From assembly GCA_021732845.1 (NCBI GenBank), contig JAKFUF010000010.1, forward strand, positions 94,324 to 158,323: a DNA stretch of 64,000 bases, written 5' to 3'. Made by a program: the position numbers and the translations under genes. Numbering within the stretch: the first letter of the stretch is position 1; each line of letters starts with the position of its first letter. The notes beneath the pieces were generated by a model. It had not been told where the DNA came from and searched no databases. It saw only the letters and a program-made list of their open reading frames with translations. Below are positions 29,866 through 39,189 of this stretch, piece by piece. Origin of the DNA: Planctomycetaceae bacterium. GTDB lineage: Bacteria > Planctomycetota > Planctomycetia > Planctomycetales > Planctomycetaceae.

Positions 29866-31083
29866 ATGTCGTTTCCTCCTGTTGCTGAACAACTGGCCGT
29901 CCTGCGGCGTGGCATTGAAGCCGTTGTGCCCGAAGCCGAACTGGCGCAGAAGCTTGAAAAAAGCCTGAAGACCGGCGTGCCGCTGCGTGTGAAGTACGGG
30001 ATCGACCCCACCGGCATTGATGTCCATCTGGGCCATACCGTCCCGATGCGCAAGATCCGGCAGTTCCAGGATTTTGGCCATCAGGCCGTGATCATCATCG
30101 GCAACTACACGGCTTTGGTGGGCGATCCCAGCGGCCGCGACCAGACCCGCGCGCGGCTCACCCAGGAGCAGGTCGAAACCAACGCCATCGACTACCTGAA
30201 CCAGGTCGGAAAAGTCGTGGACCTCTCCCGCGCCGAGGTCGTCCGCAACGGCGACTGGTTCGGGAAGATGAACTTCCTCGACATCCTCAACCTGTGCGGC
30301 AAGGTCACCGTGGCTCAGCTCCTGACCCGCGAAGATTTCGCCAAACGTCAAGCCGAAGAAAAGGCGATCTACCTGCACGAGTGCCTTTACCCGCTGATGC
30401 AGGCTTGGGACTCCGTCATGGTCCGGGCCGACGTGGAACTCGGCGGCACCGAACAGCTCTACAGCTTCATGCTCGCCCGCGACCTGCAGCGGGCGCATGA
30501 TCTGCCGCAGCAGATCGGCATGATGACCCCCATTCTCGTCGGACTGGACGGCATCCGCCGGATGGGCAAGAGCCTCGGCAACTACATCGGCATCAGTGAG
30601 CCACCGTTTGAAATGATGAAGAAGTTCATGCAACTGCCCGACCAGTGCATGCGGATGTACTTTGAACTGCTCACCAGCCTGCCGATGCCCGAGGTCGAAG
30701 CCCTGCTGGCCGGCCACCCCAAGGTCGCCAAGATGGAACTGGCGAAGGCGGTGATCGGCAGTTATCACCCGGCTGGTGAAGCCACGGCTGCCGCGGAACG
30801 CTGGCAGGCCGAAATCGGCGAACGCTCACGCCCCCAGGACATCGCCAAGTTCAGCGTTCCCGCGGACAAGCTGACCGACGGCCAGATCAACGCCGACAAG
30901 CTCCTCCTGCTGACCAAACTCTGCGCCAGCTCCAGCGACGCCCGCCGGGCCATCGCCCAGGGCGGCGTCTACCTCGGCGAAGACAAGACCGTCGTCCCGA
31001 GCCACGACACACCGGTGAGGGTAATCAACGGCCTGTTGCTATGGGTGGGGAAGAAGCGGGTGGTGCAGTTGGAGGTGGGGTAA
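29866..31083 (+). CDS. tyrS: Tyrosyl-tRNA synthetase
   Basis: TyrRS charges tRNA-Tyr in the cytoplasm. The 405-residue protein has the class I HIGH-like motif (HLGH in GIDVHLGHTVPMRKI), the adjacent AVIIIGNYTALVGDPSGR segment, ELGGTEQLYSFMLARDLQ, and a KMSKS-like RRMGKSLGN. The C-terminus (SSSDARRAIAQGGVYL) is an S4-like RNA-binding domain. The ATG at 29866 begins MSFPPVAEQLAVLRRG, fitting the family start; the open frame extends 20 codons further without similarity. Confidence 0.93.
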   Translation: MSFPPVAEQLAVLRRGIEAVVPEAELAQKLEKSLKTGVPLRVKYGIDPTGIDVHLGHTVPMRKIRQFQDFGHQAVIIIGNYTALVGDPSGRDQTRARLTQEQVETNAIDYLNQVGKVVDLSRAEVVRNGDWFGKMNFLDILNLCGKVTVAQLLTREDFAKRQAEEKAIYLHECLYPLMQAWDSVMVRADVELGGTEQLYSFMLARDLQRAHDLPQQIGMMTPILVGLDGIRRMGKSLGNYIGISEPPFEMMKKFMQLPDQCMRMYFELLTSLPMPEVEALLAGHPKVAKMELAKAVIGSYHPAGEATAAAERWQAEIGERSRPQDIAKFSVPADKLTDGQINADKLLLLTKLCASSSDARRAIAQGGVYLGEDKTVVPSHDTPVRVINGLLLWVGKKRVVQLEVG

Positions 31084-31168
31084 TGGATGATGTTAAGGAC
31101 TGGAGTAACAATTACTGTGGCATTTTTAGAAAAAATGAGCCTCGGGGGAGACGATGCAAACAGATCAT

Positions 31169-31398
31169 CCCGGAGGGATGAAAGCTTTTAGCCGGGGGTT
31201 GAGCGAGCGTCAGCGAAGCGACACCCCCGGTGGTGTACCAGGAGGAGATTCGATCCCGGAGGGATCGCAGCATCGGGCGAGGAAAGGTGCTGGCACCCCG
31301 CCGGGGTGCTTTTCGTCAAACCGCCAGGTCCGGGGGTATCGCTTCGTGTCTGTCGACACTTCGCTCAACCCCCGGCTAAGAGCTGTGATCCCTCCGGG
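31169..31398. repeat. Foldback element of about 230 bp with 38-bp terminal inverted repeats
   Basis: The left arm (31169-31206) starts CCCGGAGGGAT and ends GCCGGGGGTTGAGCGA. The right arm (31361-31398) is its imperfect reverse complement (a few changes in the middle). Inside are a second CCCGGAGGGATC copy near 31257 and a CACCCCGCCGGGGTG palindrome. It occupies the gap between tyrS and the next gene. Confidence 0.8.
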
Positions 31399-31568
31399 AT
31401 CAACTTTTGTCTCGCCCAACTTTTCAATGCAACGCTCTTTTCTCGTCATCAATGTGCCGACATAAAATTTCACTTCTATTGATGACGCGATCCTAAGGGA
31501 GTCCATTGACCTGTTCGCGCGATCGGTGACCCAGGGTATGCGTCGCAATCGGAGCCAAAGGAGGCGCG

Positions 31569-32036
31569 ATGGCAGAGCGATATCAAATTCCATCGAATCA
31601 CACGCCGTCCGCAATGGGAATACTAGTATTTGCAAAGGTACAGGCGACATCACTTGGGTTCAAAATTGTCAGACCTGTGGATGTGTTGTGCGCAATTGCC
31701 TATTTCCAAGACTCAAACGCTGCCATCGGATTAAGAGCTCTCGGCATTGAGACTCCAGACATGGTGGAGCGAGGTTCAGTCAGACGGCCAACAGTGCCTG
31801 TGAATGATCCCAGCGAGATGCTTCTCTGGGCTGACGACCTTGCACACTGCGGCTTGTGGCAAGTCATTCTCGAAGAAGCTGGCGCGCATGCAGGCGGAAT
31901 GATTAGTGACAAGATACTTCTACTTGCACTTGCCCGTCACAATGATGCCGATGTCGAGATTCTGTTCAATCGTGGCGGAAGATCCAGCTCGGAAGTGTAC
32001 TCATTTGTCTTGGGCATGACCGGTGAGCTGAACTAG
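31569..32036 (+). CDS. Small protein resembling a double Clp N-terminal (Clp R) domain
   Basis: The 155-residue protein starts at an ATG preceded by AAAGGAGG, a strong ribosome binding site. Two halves look alike and resemble the ClpA/ClpC N-domain repeat: first VFAKVQATSLGFKIVRPVDVLCAIAY followed by ALGIETPDM, then LLWADDLAHCGLW followed by LLALARHNDADVEILFNRGG. No Walker A ATPase motif is present, so it would be an adaptor- or substrate-binding-like domain without an unfoldase. Base composition is less GC-rich than the flanking tyrS, consistent with an accessory origin. The assignment is from pattern similarity only. Confidence 0.5.
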   Translation: MAERYQIPSNHTPSAMGILVFAKVQATSLGFKIVRPVDVLCAIAYFQDSNAAIGLRALGIETPDMVERGSVRRPTVPVNDPSEMLLWADDLAHCGLWQVILEEAGAHAGGMISDKILLLALARHNDADVEILFNRGGRSSSEVYSFVLGMTGELN

Positions 32037-32160
32037 CAGTCGCAGAAACTCAGGCGGTGGAGCTGGCGTTCAAAAACCAGAAGCGACCGTGTCATTGTTG
32101 GAGACTGAGGTACGACACCAGCGACGATGACGAGCGACCCGCAAAGCATCGGGGACGAAC

Positions 32161-32790
32161 ATGTACGATGACCCAAGCCGCAGTCCGGCAAAAATCGAAA
32201 GATTTCCCCTGCCTGGGGATCATCTCGCAACGAATCTGCGAATCATTTTCGGAGCGATCTTGCTTGCGGGTTTCACACTTCCATGCGTTTGGTGTGGGAT
32301 CGGCGGACTCTATGTCCAAAATACAGATATGTTTTTCAGAGCCGAATCGGGGTTCGGTTTGACAATGGATGAGACGACCAGTGAATACACTGCCTGGGGG
32401 GCGCTGTCGCACTACAGTCGCGGAGAACCGTTCTCCCTTGAGATCACTGTCGATCAGGAGGAGATTGCGTTTGATGAATGCCGAGTCGAGTCACTGCAAT
32501 TGACCGATGACACAGGCGCTGCCGTCGATTTTCCTCTGACGCCGTTCGCCGCCAGTCGCATCTCGAGTCGTGTCAGTTCCGGAGGCCGCACAATTCCATC
32601 CGTGTCGATCATCCTTTCGAAGATCCTCCCGGAGGGGAGCGCAACGAATACACTGAAAGTTGAGGCCGCAATCGTGCTGCTCAATCAGAACCGCGTGGTG
32701 GACAAGCGGACGCTGAAAGCCGATTTTGTTCGCAAACGGCGGTTCAGGGTCGATCCGTACATCCTCTGCTACTTATTTCCGTCTGCATAG
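32161..32790 (+). CDS. Hypothetical membrane-anchored protein
   Basis: The 209-residue protein has one membrane segment (IIFGAILLAGFTLPCVWCGIGGLYV, about residues 28-52), a short N-terminus and an outside domain rich in beta-type sequence (FSLEITVDQEEIAFDECRVESL). I recognise no family. It follows the Clp-N-like gene on the same strand and shares its lower GC content. The start is uncertain because no ribosome binding site is evident upstream of the ATG. Confidence 0.5.
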   Translation: MYDDPSRSPAKIERFPLPGDHLATNLRIIFGAILLAGFTLPCVWCGIGGLYVQNTDMFFRAESGFGLTMDETTSEYTAWGALSHYSRGEPFSLEITVDQEEIAFDECRVESLQLTDDTGAAVDFPLTPFAASRISSRVSSGGRTIPSVSIILSKILPEGSATNTLKVEAAIVLLNQNRVVDKRTLKADFVRKRRFRVDPYILCYLFPSA

Positions 32791-32793
32791 ATA

Positions 32794-34068
32794 TTACCCC
32801 GGCACGAAAGAAACGCACGACTGAATCAACTTGGGAGCCATCAAGCTTCGTCGAGGAGCGTGTGACTCGTGGTTCGACTTTTCGTGTGAGGACGACTCCG
32901 ACGACAGGCTGCTTTCGTGGCATCGGTTTGAGCCGACTTGAGCCGACGCGGCCATCAACTGCCGAAAATCTGGTTGTGGACGCAAGTCCAAGCCACGGGG
33001 GCGGACAGGGGGCGCTTCGCCGGAACCGACCCCTGATCCACCGGCGGGAAGGCGCTGCCGACGTTGGAACCAGCCGCCACAGACAGGGGGCGCGAGACAG
33101 GCTGTTTTCGTAGCGTCGGCTTGAGCCGACACGGCCAGCTGTCGGCAACTTGGTTGTGGACTGAAGTCCACACTACGGGCGCGGACAGGCGGCGCTCCCC
33201 CGGAACCGACCCCTGATCCACCGGCGGGAAGGCGCAGCCAGCGTTCGAACCAGCCGCCAGAGATAGGGGGCGCGAGACAGGCTGCTTCCGTAGCGTCGGC
33301 TTGAGCCGACACGGCCATGACGAGCCGGCAACTTGGTTGTGGACTGAAGGCCACACTACGGGCGCGGACAGGCGGCGCTGACATTACACCATCCACACCC
33401 TCATCAGCGTCAACCGTCAACCGTGGCTCAGCATCACCGCGCCCCTCCAACACCTTCTTTGCGTCCACAACCTCGCGATCACCAGGTTTTGCCGCGCTCA
33501 TCGTGACCATCGGAGCGGCTGCGAGCTGCTCTGCCCACAAGTCGTGCTGCCAGCCGCGGCGGCACCTGGCAAAGAACGGGCCATCCGGATTCAGGTGGCT
33601 CAAGCAATACATCACAGCCCACGGCTCGCCGCGGTCCAGCGCGACGACCAACCGCCTGCTCAGCGCTTCGGCCAAGTCCGGCCGTGGCTCACTCTGCGCG
33701 ACCGGTTGAGCCACGCGATGTGAGGGAAGCGGCGGCGATTCCAACGGCTTTCCCGCGTCTGCCGACACACCGGCCCGCGCTTGAAACTGCAATGCCCACG
33801 CCTCCCCGGCCGACACCGCCCCTTGCAGCCGCTCGTTGGCATAGCCGATCATCACGCTCCGCGCGCCATCCCGCCCCGCCCGCAGACGCTTCGAGCGGGC
33901 CACGCGCTGCACCAGCGATGCCAAGGTCAGCCCCAAATGGATGGCGGCGCAGGCCAGCACCCCAAAATTCTGACACAGCGCCTCAAACAACTGGTTCTCC
34001 GTCACCGAACCGCGACCTCCAGCCCGCCGACTGGCTGTCACCCCGCCGCCCAATGTGGAAACGCCCAT
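32794..34068 (-). CDS. Hypothetical protein with repeat-derived C-terminal half
   Basis: The ATG at 34068 has GGGGA well placed upstream, so translation is likely. The N-terminal 190 residues are helical, with an HTH-like FGVLACAAIHLGLTLASLVQRV followed by two segments of similar pattern (LQGAVSAGEAWALQF and LVVALDRGEPWAVMY), which remind me of HTH/terminase-small-subunit-like proteins; this is weak. The C-terminal half is encoded by the 180-bp tandem repeat and reads as three copies of a 60-residue unit (APPVRARSV, QPSCRQL, SAQADAT, WFQR, RLPAGGSGVGSG). That half is probably repeat invasion and not a conserved domain. Confidence 0.45.
   Translation of the reverse strand: MGVSTLGGGVTASRRAGGRGSVTENQLFEALCQNFGVLACAAIHLGLTLASLVQRVARSKRLRAGRDGARSVMIGYANERLQGAVSAGEAWALQFQARAGVSADAGKPLESPPLPSHRVAQPVAQSEPRPDLAEALSRRLVVALDRGEPWAVMYCLSHLNPDGPFFARCRRGWQHDLWAEQLAAAPMVTMSAAKPGDREVVDAKKVLEGRGDAEPRLTVDADEGVDGVMSAPPVRARSVAFSPQPSCRLVMAVSAQADATEAACLAPPISGGWFERWLRLPAGGSGVGSGGAPPVRARSVDFSPQPSCRQLAVSAQADATKTACLAPPVCGGWFQRRQRLPAGGSGVGSGEAPPVRPRGLDLRPQPDFRQLMAASAQVGSNRCHESSLSSESSSHEKSNHESHAPRRSLMAPKLIQSCVSFVPG
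32900..33385. repeat. 180-bp tandem repeat, about 2.7 units, containing nested hairpins
   Basis: The string GACAGGCTG recurs at 32903, 33096 and 33276. The last two are exactly 180 bases apart, and the first interval is longer because GAGCCGACTT is duplicated. Each unit contains a perfect palindrome GTCGGCTTGAGCCGAC (33115-33130 and 33295-33310), a TGTGGACT/AGTCCACA hairpin (33155-33172), and a CCGGAACCGACCCCTGATCC block. Confidence 0.85.
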
Positions 34069-34136
34069 TTTTATCCCCAGTGCAATAATATACCACAGTT
34101 CACATCACTGCACGATACGAATGTCCAGCGCGGATG

Positions 34137-34487
34137 TCAAGCTAAAAGCGGAAACTTCGTAAAAAGTTTTGACAGCTCTCTGTGATCTGTGACGGGGCGA
34201 GGGGGCTGGAACATCACCGGACGGCTTGCGCCGTGCCGCTCTGGGCCGCTTTCAAATCCTGCCACCTGAAACCGCCCGTCCAGAGTCTGGTCGGATGTGC
34301 CCCAGGACCACAGCACAGCCAGCATCGCCAGCGTCAGCGGCTGCCACCTGCTATTGCCATGTCGATGGAGATCCGCAAACATCTCCTTGCGAAGAAACGT
34401 CACGGCCAGAACCAATTGTTCCCACTGGCCGCGCGGAAGCGCCCGTGACTGTGCGGCTGCAGGCCGCCTCTTGGATCTTGAAGACAC
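34137..34487 (-). pseudogene. Truncated IS4-like transposase remnant
   Basis: The GTG at 34487 has AAAGGAA upstream. The first 60 residues (LPRGQWEQLVLAVTFLRKEM then FADLHRHGNSRWQPLTLAML and AVLWSWGTSDQTLDGRF) resemble the N-terminus of planctomycete IS4-type transposases as I recall them. After about residue 75 the similarity stops, and the remaining frame runs through a CACCGGACGGCTTGCGCCG repeat. No DDE catalytic region follows and no terminal inverted repeats were found. The relationship is from memory of the family. Confidence 0.5.
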
Positions 34488-34633
34488 GCCAGATTCCTTT
34501 CTGGATGGTTGCTACATCCTGTGCATGAAAGGAGTCTGGCGTTTTTCATAACCTCAGGCTAGAGAACTTCTTGAAGTAACGACTCGAAAATCGTTCCCGG
34601 CGTTGGGTGGCACCCCAGGAGGTCACGGAACCG

Positions 34634-36160
34634 ATGGACATTCGGATTGAGCGACTGTTGGAAGCTTTGGACCGATCCAGCGAACGTGAACCGACGGATT
34701 TGCCTTCTGCACTTCAGGAGTTGCCCGCGGCAGATCTGATGTTCTCTCCGTGGGAGACCTGGATCTTGATTGGCCTTGTTCGGCACCGGGAGCGACAGGC
34801 GTGGGTCGAGCAAGTCATCCGTGACCGCCTGCGCGGTGGCTCAGGCAACTTGGCGGTGGCTGGGTCGTTGGGACACCCCGCATCGACCCCTCGGCGTGGA
34901 CCGATCCCGGGGATGCCTGAATGGGAATATCGGTTCCACGGCCGCGGTTGCGAGTTCAGCCACAAGGTCGATGGTGATGTGATCGATGTCGACTTTTGGG
35001 GTGAGACTGCTGACTATTTTGACACCTATTTTTATCAAAAGTTCCTCGAATCGCCCCGAAGGCCAGAACCACCGGAACAGCGACTAAGACAACTGTATTC
35101 CTCCACAGACTCCGTAACGATTGCCGTTGCGGACTTGCTTGCCTGTGGAGTTTTGGTTCCGTTGTCTGACAGGAGTGCCCACCCGTACCGACTTGCAGAG
35201 GGCGTGAACCATCTGGCCGCAGAAGTTGAGGCTTTTTGCGAGAAGTGGTCGCATGAGCCCAAGCGGCTGTGGCTCGCCGCCCTCATCGGTGACTGGCCAG
35301 CAGCCGATTCAGCAGCGGTCGGACATCCCGAGTTGACCACAATCACTGGGCCGCGTGCTGCTCAATGTCGGGAAAATCAATGGCGGCGACTTCAGCAGGA
35401 ACTGGGTGTTCCGTACCGGAATGCGGATGCGTTGCGGACACTGGCAGATTTGGAGGCACCTTTCCTGGATGGATGTCTGCGGTCGACTCTGCAAGGGCAG
35501 CCAAGCGGCTTGATCTCCGCGGCGCTGGACATCATCGGCAAACAGGATGATTCACGCTGGGGCCCGCAAGTTTATGAGCTGTTTTCCCGAATCAATCCGG
35601 AAGGCGACCTACCGGCACCACACATTTGGATGACTTCGCTCAAATTCTTGCTTCGGCATGGTTACCGCCTTGCTGAGGTCACCGCAGCCCTTGCCAAGGC
35701 CGGACGCACTGAGTTGGGTGAAGCAGTTCTGCTGGCGCTCGAACACGCCCCGGCACTTGCCTTACCGCTCATTCGTCGGGGGTTGCTGGACGAAGCTCCA
35801 TGCGATCGGACCGATGTTGCCGCCATCCTGGCTGTTTTCAATACGCCTTGGAGCCGCCATGAGCTTTATCAAGCTCTGGATCAATCCGATGAGCAGGAGA
35901 GAACTGCCGACGTCCGCGCCGCCATCATGGAGTCCGGTGATGAAATCGCCCGGCAACTTGTGCTGGACTGGGAGGAACGTAACCCGCATGAGAACGGAGT
36001 TGGCAGTTATGTGGAGGTTGGAGGGCAGATGCTGGGACCATTCTTCACCTTCGGAGAACACGCACTCCGAGACCGTATGTCACGGATCCGCTGGGAAATG
36101 AACAAGTTTCACGACAGGATCCAAAAGCTCAGGGGAATCATTCCACCCGATCTTCATTGA
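34634..36160 (+). CDS. Hypothetical protein with DUF6896-like motif and helical repeats
   Basis: The 508-residue protein starts at an ATG with AGGAGG 12 bases upstream. Residues about 95-150 contain MPEWEYRFHGRGCEFSHKVDG followed by DVDFWGETADYFDTYFYQKF, similar to the DUF6896 pattern (tyrosine-Arg-x-HGxGC and an acidic beta strand). The rest is helical and HEAT-like, without catalytic motifs that I can name. It lies in the island between tyrS and the DUF1501 gene and has somewhat lower GC content. Function is unknown. Confidence 0.55.
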   Translation: MDIRIERLLEALDRSSEREPTDLPSALQELPAADLMFSPWETWILIGLVRHRERQAWVEQVIRDRLRGGSGNLAVAGSLGHPASTPRRGPIPGMPEWEYRFHGRGCEFSHKVDGDVIDVDFWGETADYFDTYFYQKFLESPRRPEPPEQRLRQLYSSTDSVTIAVADLLACGVLVPLSDRSAHPYRLAEGVNHLAAEVEAFCEKWSHEPKRLWLAALIGDWPAADSAAVGHPELTTITGPRAAQCRENQWRRLQQELGVPYRNADALRTLADLEAPFLDGCLRSTLQGQPSGLISAALDIIGKQDDSRWGPQVYELFSRINPEGDLPAPHIWMTSLKFLLRHGYRLAEVTAALAKAGRTELGEAVLLALEHAPALALPLIRRGLLDEAPCDRTDVAAILAVFNTPWSRHELYQALDQSDEQERTADVRAAIMESGDEIARQLVLDWEERNPHENGVGSYVEVGGQMLGPFFTFGEHALRDRMSRIRWEMNKFHDRIQKLRGIIPPDLH

Positions 36161-36328
36161 GCGCTCCACGGACACCATACCGAGGATTTTGGAATGCGGT
36201 TTGAGCAAATGGCTTTCGGACTCGGGCTGACCCGGTGGCTGACAAGGTTTCTCGTTCGGCGTGAACCGGGCGGCAATCAATTGGTATGATGAAGCGAGTC
36301 TCCTTCGCTCTGAGCCACGCCGCCGGAA

Positions 36329-37762
36329 ATGACAATGTCCCCGTTGCACGAACTTCACTCTCGCCTGACCCGCCGGCATTTTTTTGGGCAGACAGCCACG
36401 AGTGTGGGGACGGCGGCGCTGGCGGGACTGCTGGCGCGCGAAGGCCTGGCGGCGGCTCCTGGACTGACACACTTCGCGCCCCGAGCCAAACGCGTCGTCT
36501 ACCTGTTTCAGTCCGGTGGGCCGTCGCATCTGGAGCTGCTCGACTACAAACCGGAGCTGAAAAAGCTGCACGGGACGGAGCTGCCCGACTCGATCCGCCA
36601 GGGACAGCGGCTCACGGGGATGACCTCGGGCCAGAAGAGCTTTCCGGTCATCGCCCCCAAGTTCGGCTTCAAGCAGTGTGGGCAGGCGGGAACGTGGATC
36701 AGCGAACTGCTGCCCTATACCGGCAAGATGATTGACGAGATCTGCCTGGTGCGTTCCATGCACACCGAGGCGATCAACCATGACCCGGCAATCACCTACA
36801 TTCAAACCGGCTCGCAGCAGCCAGGCCGGCCGTCGTTTGGGGCGTGGATGAGCTACGGGCTCGGCAGCGAAGCGGAAGATCTGCCGGCGTTTCTCGTGCT
36901 GATTTCCCACGGCTCCGGCCGCGACGCCAACCAGGGGCTGCTGGAACGGCTGTGGGGCAGTGGCTTCCTGCCGTCGAGCCACCAGGGGGTGAAGCTTCGC
37001 AGCAGCGGCGACCCGGTGCTGTACCTGTCGGATCCTCCGGGCATCGACCGCGACCTCAGGCGGCAGATGTTGGACGGGATCGCGAAGCTCAACGAGCGCC
37101 AGCAGGCCGCGACCGGCGATCCCGAGATTGCCACGCGGATCGCGCAGTACGAGATGGCATTTCGCATGCAGTCGTCGGTGCCCGACCTGATCGACCTGTC
37201 GCAGGAATCCGCCGCGACGTTCGAACTTTATGGCGAAGAAGCCAAGAAGCCGGGCACCTTCGCCAGCAACTGCCTGTTGACACGGCGGCTGCTCGAAAAG
37301 GGCGTCCGCTGCGTGCAATTGTACCACCGGGGCTGGGACCAGCACGGCGGCCTGCCGACCAACATCCCCAAGCAGTGCCACGATGTGGACCAGCCGCAGG
37401 CCGCGCTGATTGCCGACCTCAAGCAGCGGGGGATGCTCGACGACACATTGATCATCTGGGGCGGCGAGTTTGGCCGCACGGTGTATGGCCAGGGCGGCCT
37501 GCAAGACGACTACGGCCGCGACCATCACGGCCGCTGCTATTCCGTGTGGCTGGCCGGCGGCGGCATCAAGCCCGGGCTGGTCCACGGTGAGACCGACGAT
37601 TTTGGCTACAACATCGTCAAAGATCCGGTGCATGTGCATGACTTCAACGCCACGCTGCTCCAGGCCGTCGGCTTCGACCACGAACGGCTCACCTTCCGCT
37701 ACCAGGGACGCGATTTTCGGCTCACCGATGTCGAGGGAAAGGTGATGCCATGGTTCGCGTAG
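36329..37762 (+). CDS. DUF1501 domain-containing protein (Tat-type signal)
   Basis: The 477-residue protein starts with a twin-arginine-like signal ([21 protein letters not shown]). Conserved parts are [69 protein letters not shown] and [15 protein letters not shown], followed by [21 protein letters not shown]. This is a full-length DUF1501 protein of the long subtype, related to sulfatase-fold enzymes, with unknown activity. No DUF1553 gene precedes it. The LRR gene downstream overlaps its last 13 bases. Confidence 0.9.
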   Translation: MTMSPLHELHSRLTRRHFFGQTATSVGTAALAGLLAREGLAAAPGLTHFAPRAKRVVYLFQSGGPSHLELLDYKPELKKLHGTELPDSIRQGQRLTGMTSGQKSFPVIAPKFGFKQCGQAGTWISELLPYTGKMIDEICLVRSMHTEAINHDPAITYIQTGSQQPGRPSFGAWMSYGLGSEAEDLPAFLVLISHGSGRDANQGLLERLWGSGFLPSSHQGVKLRSSGDPVLYLSDPPGIDRDLRRQMLDGIAKLNERQQAATGDPEIATRIAQYEMAFRMQSSVPDLIDLSQESAATFELYGEEAKKPGTFASNCLLTRRLLEKGVRCVQLYHRGWDQHGGLPTNIPKQCHDVDQPQAALIADLKQRGMLDDTLIIWGGEFGRTVYGQGGLQDDYGRDHHGRCYSVWLAGGGIKPGLVHGETDDFGYNIVKDPVHVHDFNATLLQAVGFDHERLTFRYQGRDFRLTDVEGKVMPWFA

Positions 37763-38943
37763 GCGATGCGGCAGGCCAGGCGAGTGAAGGTTTCGGCTTC
37801 GCGGCGACTCCGACGGCTACGGTGCCACCGGTCCCGCATCGGTCGTGGCTGCGGCACCTCAACTGGGCCATTCTGGGATTGTTGCTGTTGGTGTTGGGAG
37901 TGATCGCGGGTGGGATTGGCTACCGCATCCACCTGCACGACCGTTGGGAAGCGGCCTGCGCGAGCAAAGGCACCAGCCTTTCATGGAGTGAGCCCAAGCC
38001 GAAATGGCTCATCCCGTATCTTGACCCGCGGGTTGGCGAAGCGCTGCTGCGTCGGCCCGTCTTGCTCACCATCAGAAAATCCCTGCCCAGCGACGATCTC
38101 GCGCGGCTCCTTGCGGAATTGCCGCCCTTGAAGCGGGTGAGTGTCCGAAAGGGGGAAATTTCAACACGCTGCCTGGAGGTTCTGGCCCAAGGTCATCACT
38201 TGACCTCGCTTCATTTCTCCAAACCCGTATTGACCGTCGAAGACGCGCGGTGGCTGGCGGCGATGCCAGACTTGGAACACTTGGCATTCCTCGGAAATGC
38301 GCCGGCCGGAGCGCGTAACGACTGGAGTTGGGCGCGCGATCGTCCGGGGCTGACAATTCATCTGGAGTTGAAGGGAACCACGGATGAGGATGTCGGCGAC
38401 TTGGGCACGGTGACCTCCCTCCAAAGGCTGACGATTTCGGGAGAGGGGCTGACAGGCGCATGTTTGGAACCCCTCGCGAAGCTTTCCAAACTGGCTGTGT
38501 TGCAGATCACCGCTGAGAATATGCAGCTCGATCCCGAGACCCTTCATTGGCCGGCCCAGTTGGGGAGTCTGAAACTCACCTGCCCGGCGGTGACCGATGC
38601 CACCTTGAAAACCCTGTCTGGTCTGTCGCAATTGGAGGAATTGGAACTGCACCGCGGCCATGTCTCCGATGGCGGGATGATCGCCTTGGTCCAACTCCCG
38701 GCGTTGAGAGTTCTCACGCTCGACGAACTGCCACTCACCGATGTGGGCATGCAGATCTTGTCCAAGTCCCACCGGCTGGAGCGGATCACCTTGAACAAGA
38801 CGCGCGTCACCGCGGAGGGGATCGTCCAACTGTCGGAAATGCGACGATGGAACAGGATCCTGTTCAATGGTGTCAAATTCGAGTCAAACCCGCCCGCGCC
38901 GCTCCCGTTGGAACTTGTGCGGCACCGGCTTGGGGTGAAATAG
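37750..38943 (+). CDS. Membrane-anchored leucine-rich repeat protein
   Basis: The 397-residue protein has one membrane segment ([24 protein letters not shown], about residues 37-60). Seven or so leucine-rich repeats of about 24 residues follow (for example [19 protein letters not shown] and [19 protein letters not shown]). This LRR type with 'L..L.L....VTD.G' units is common in planctomycetes and usually mediates binding. The start ATG lies inside the end of the DUF1501 gene, suggesting co-translation. No catalytic domain is seen. Confidence 0.75.
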   Translation: MVRVGDAAGQASEGFGFAATPTATVPPVPHRSWLRHLNWAILGLLLLVLGVIAGGIGYRIHLHDRWEAACASKGTSLSWSEPKPKWLIPYLDPRVGEALLRRPVLLTIRKSLPSDDLARLLAELPPLKRVSVRKGEISTRCLEVLAQGHHLTSLHFSKPVLTVEDARWLAAMPDLEHLAFLGNAPAGARNDWSWARDRPGLTIHLELKGTTDEDVGDLGTVTSLQRLTISGEGLTGACLEPLAKLSKLAVLQITAENMQLDPETLHWPAQLGSLKLTCPAVTDATLKTLSGLSQLEELELHRGHVSDGGMIALVQLPALRVLTLDELPLTDVGMQILSKSHRLERITLNKTRVTAEGIVQLSEMRRWNRILFNGVKFESNPPAPLPLELVRHRLGVK

Positions 38944-39189
38944 AGCGCCGGAACCGGCGGTGTCGCGGGCGATCCGAAGATTCGTGGGAAGGTGCAACTG
39001 TGGTCTGGTCTTTCATTCCACGCACGAATCCGTCCCGCGGTTCGGATGCGACCATAACCAACAGTTTTCTTTGAGCCCTTGAGCGAACTTCACGGTGTCG
39101 CTGACACTTTTGAACGCTCCCTTGCCGGACAACTGAATCCAGTTCATCCTGTCACAAACTCATTCTCACTTGAGCATCGGGGAAACACG

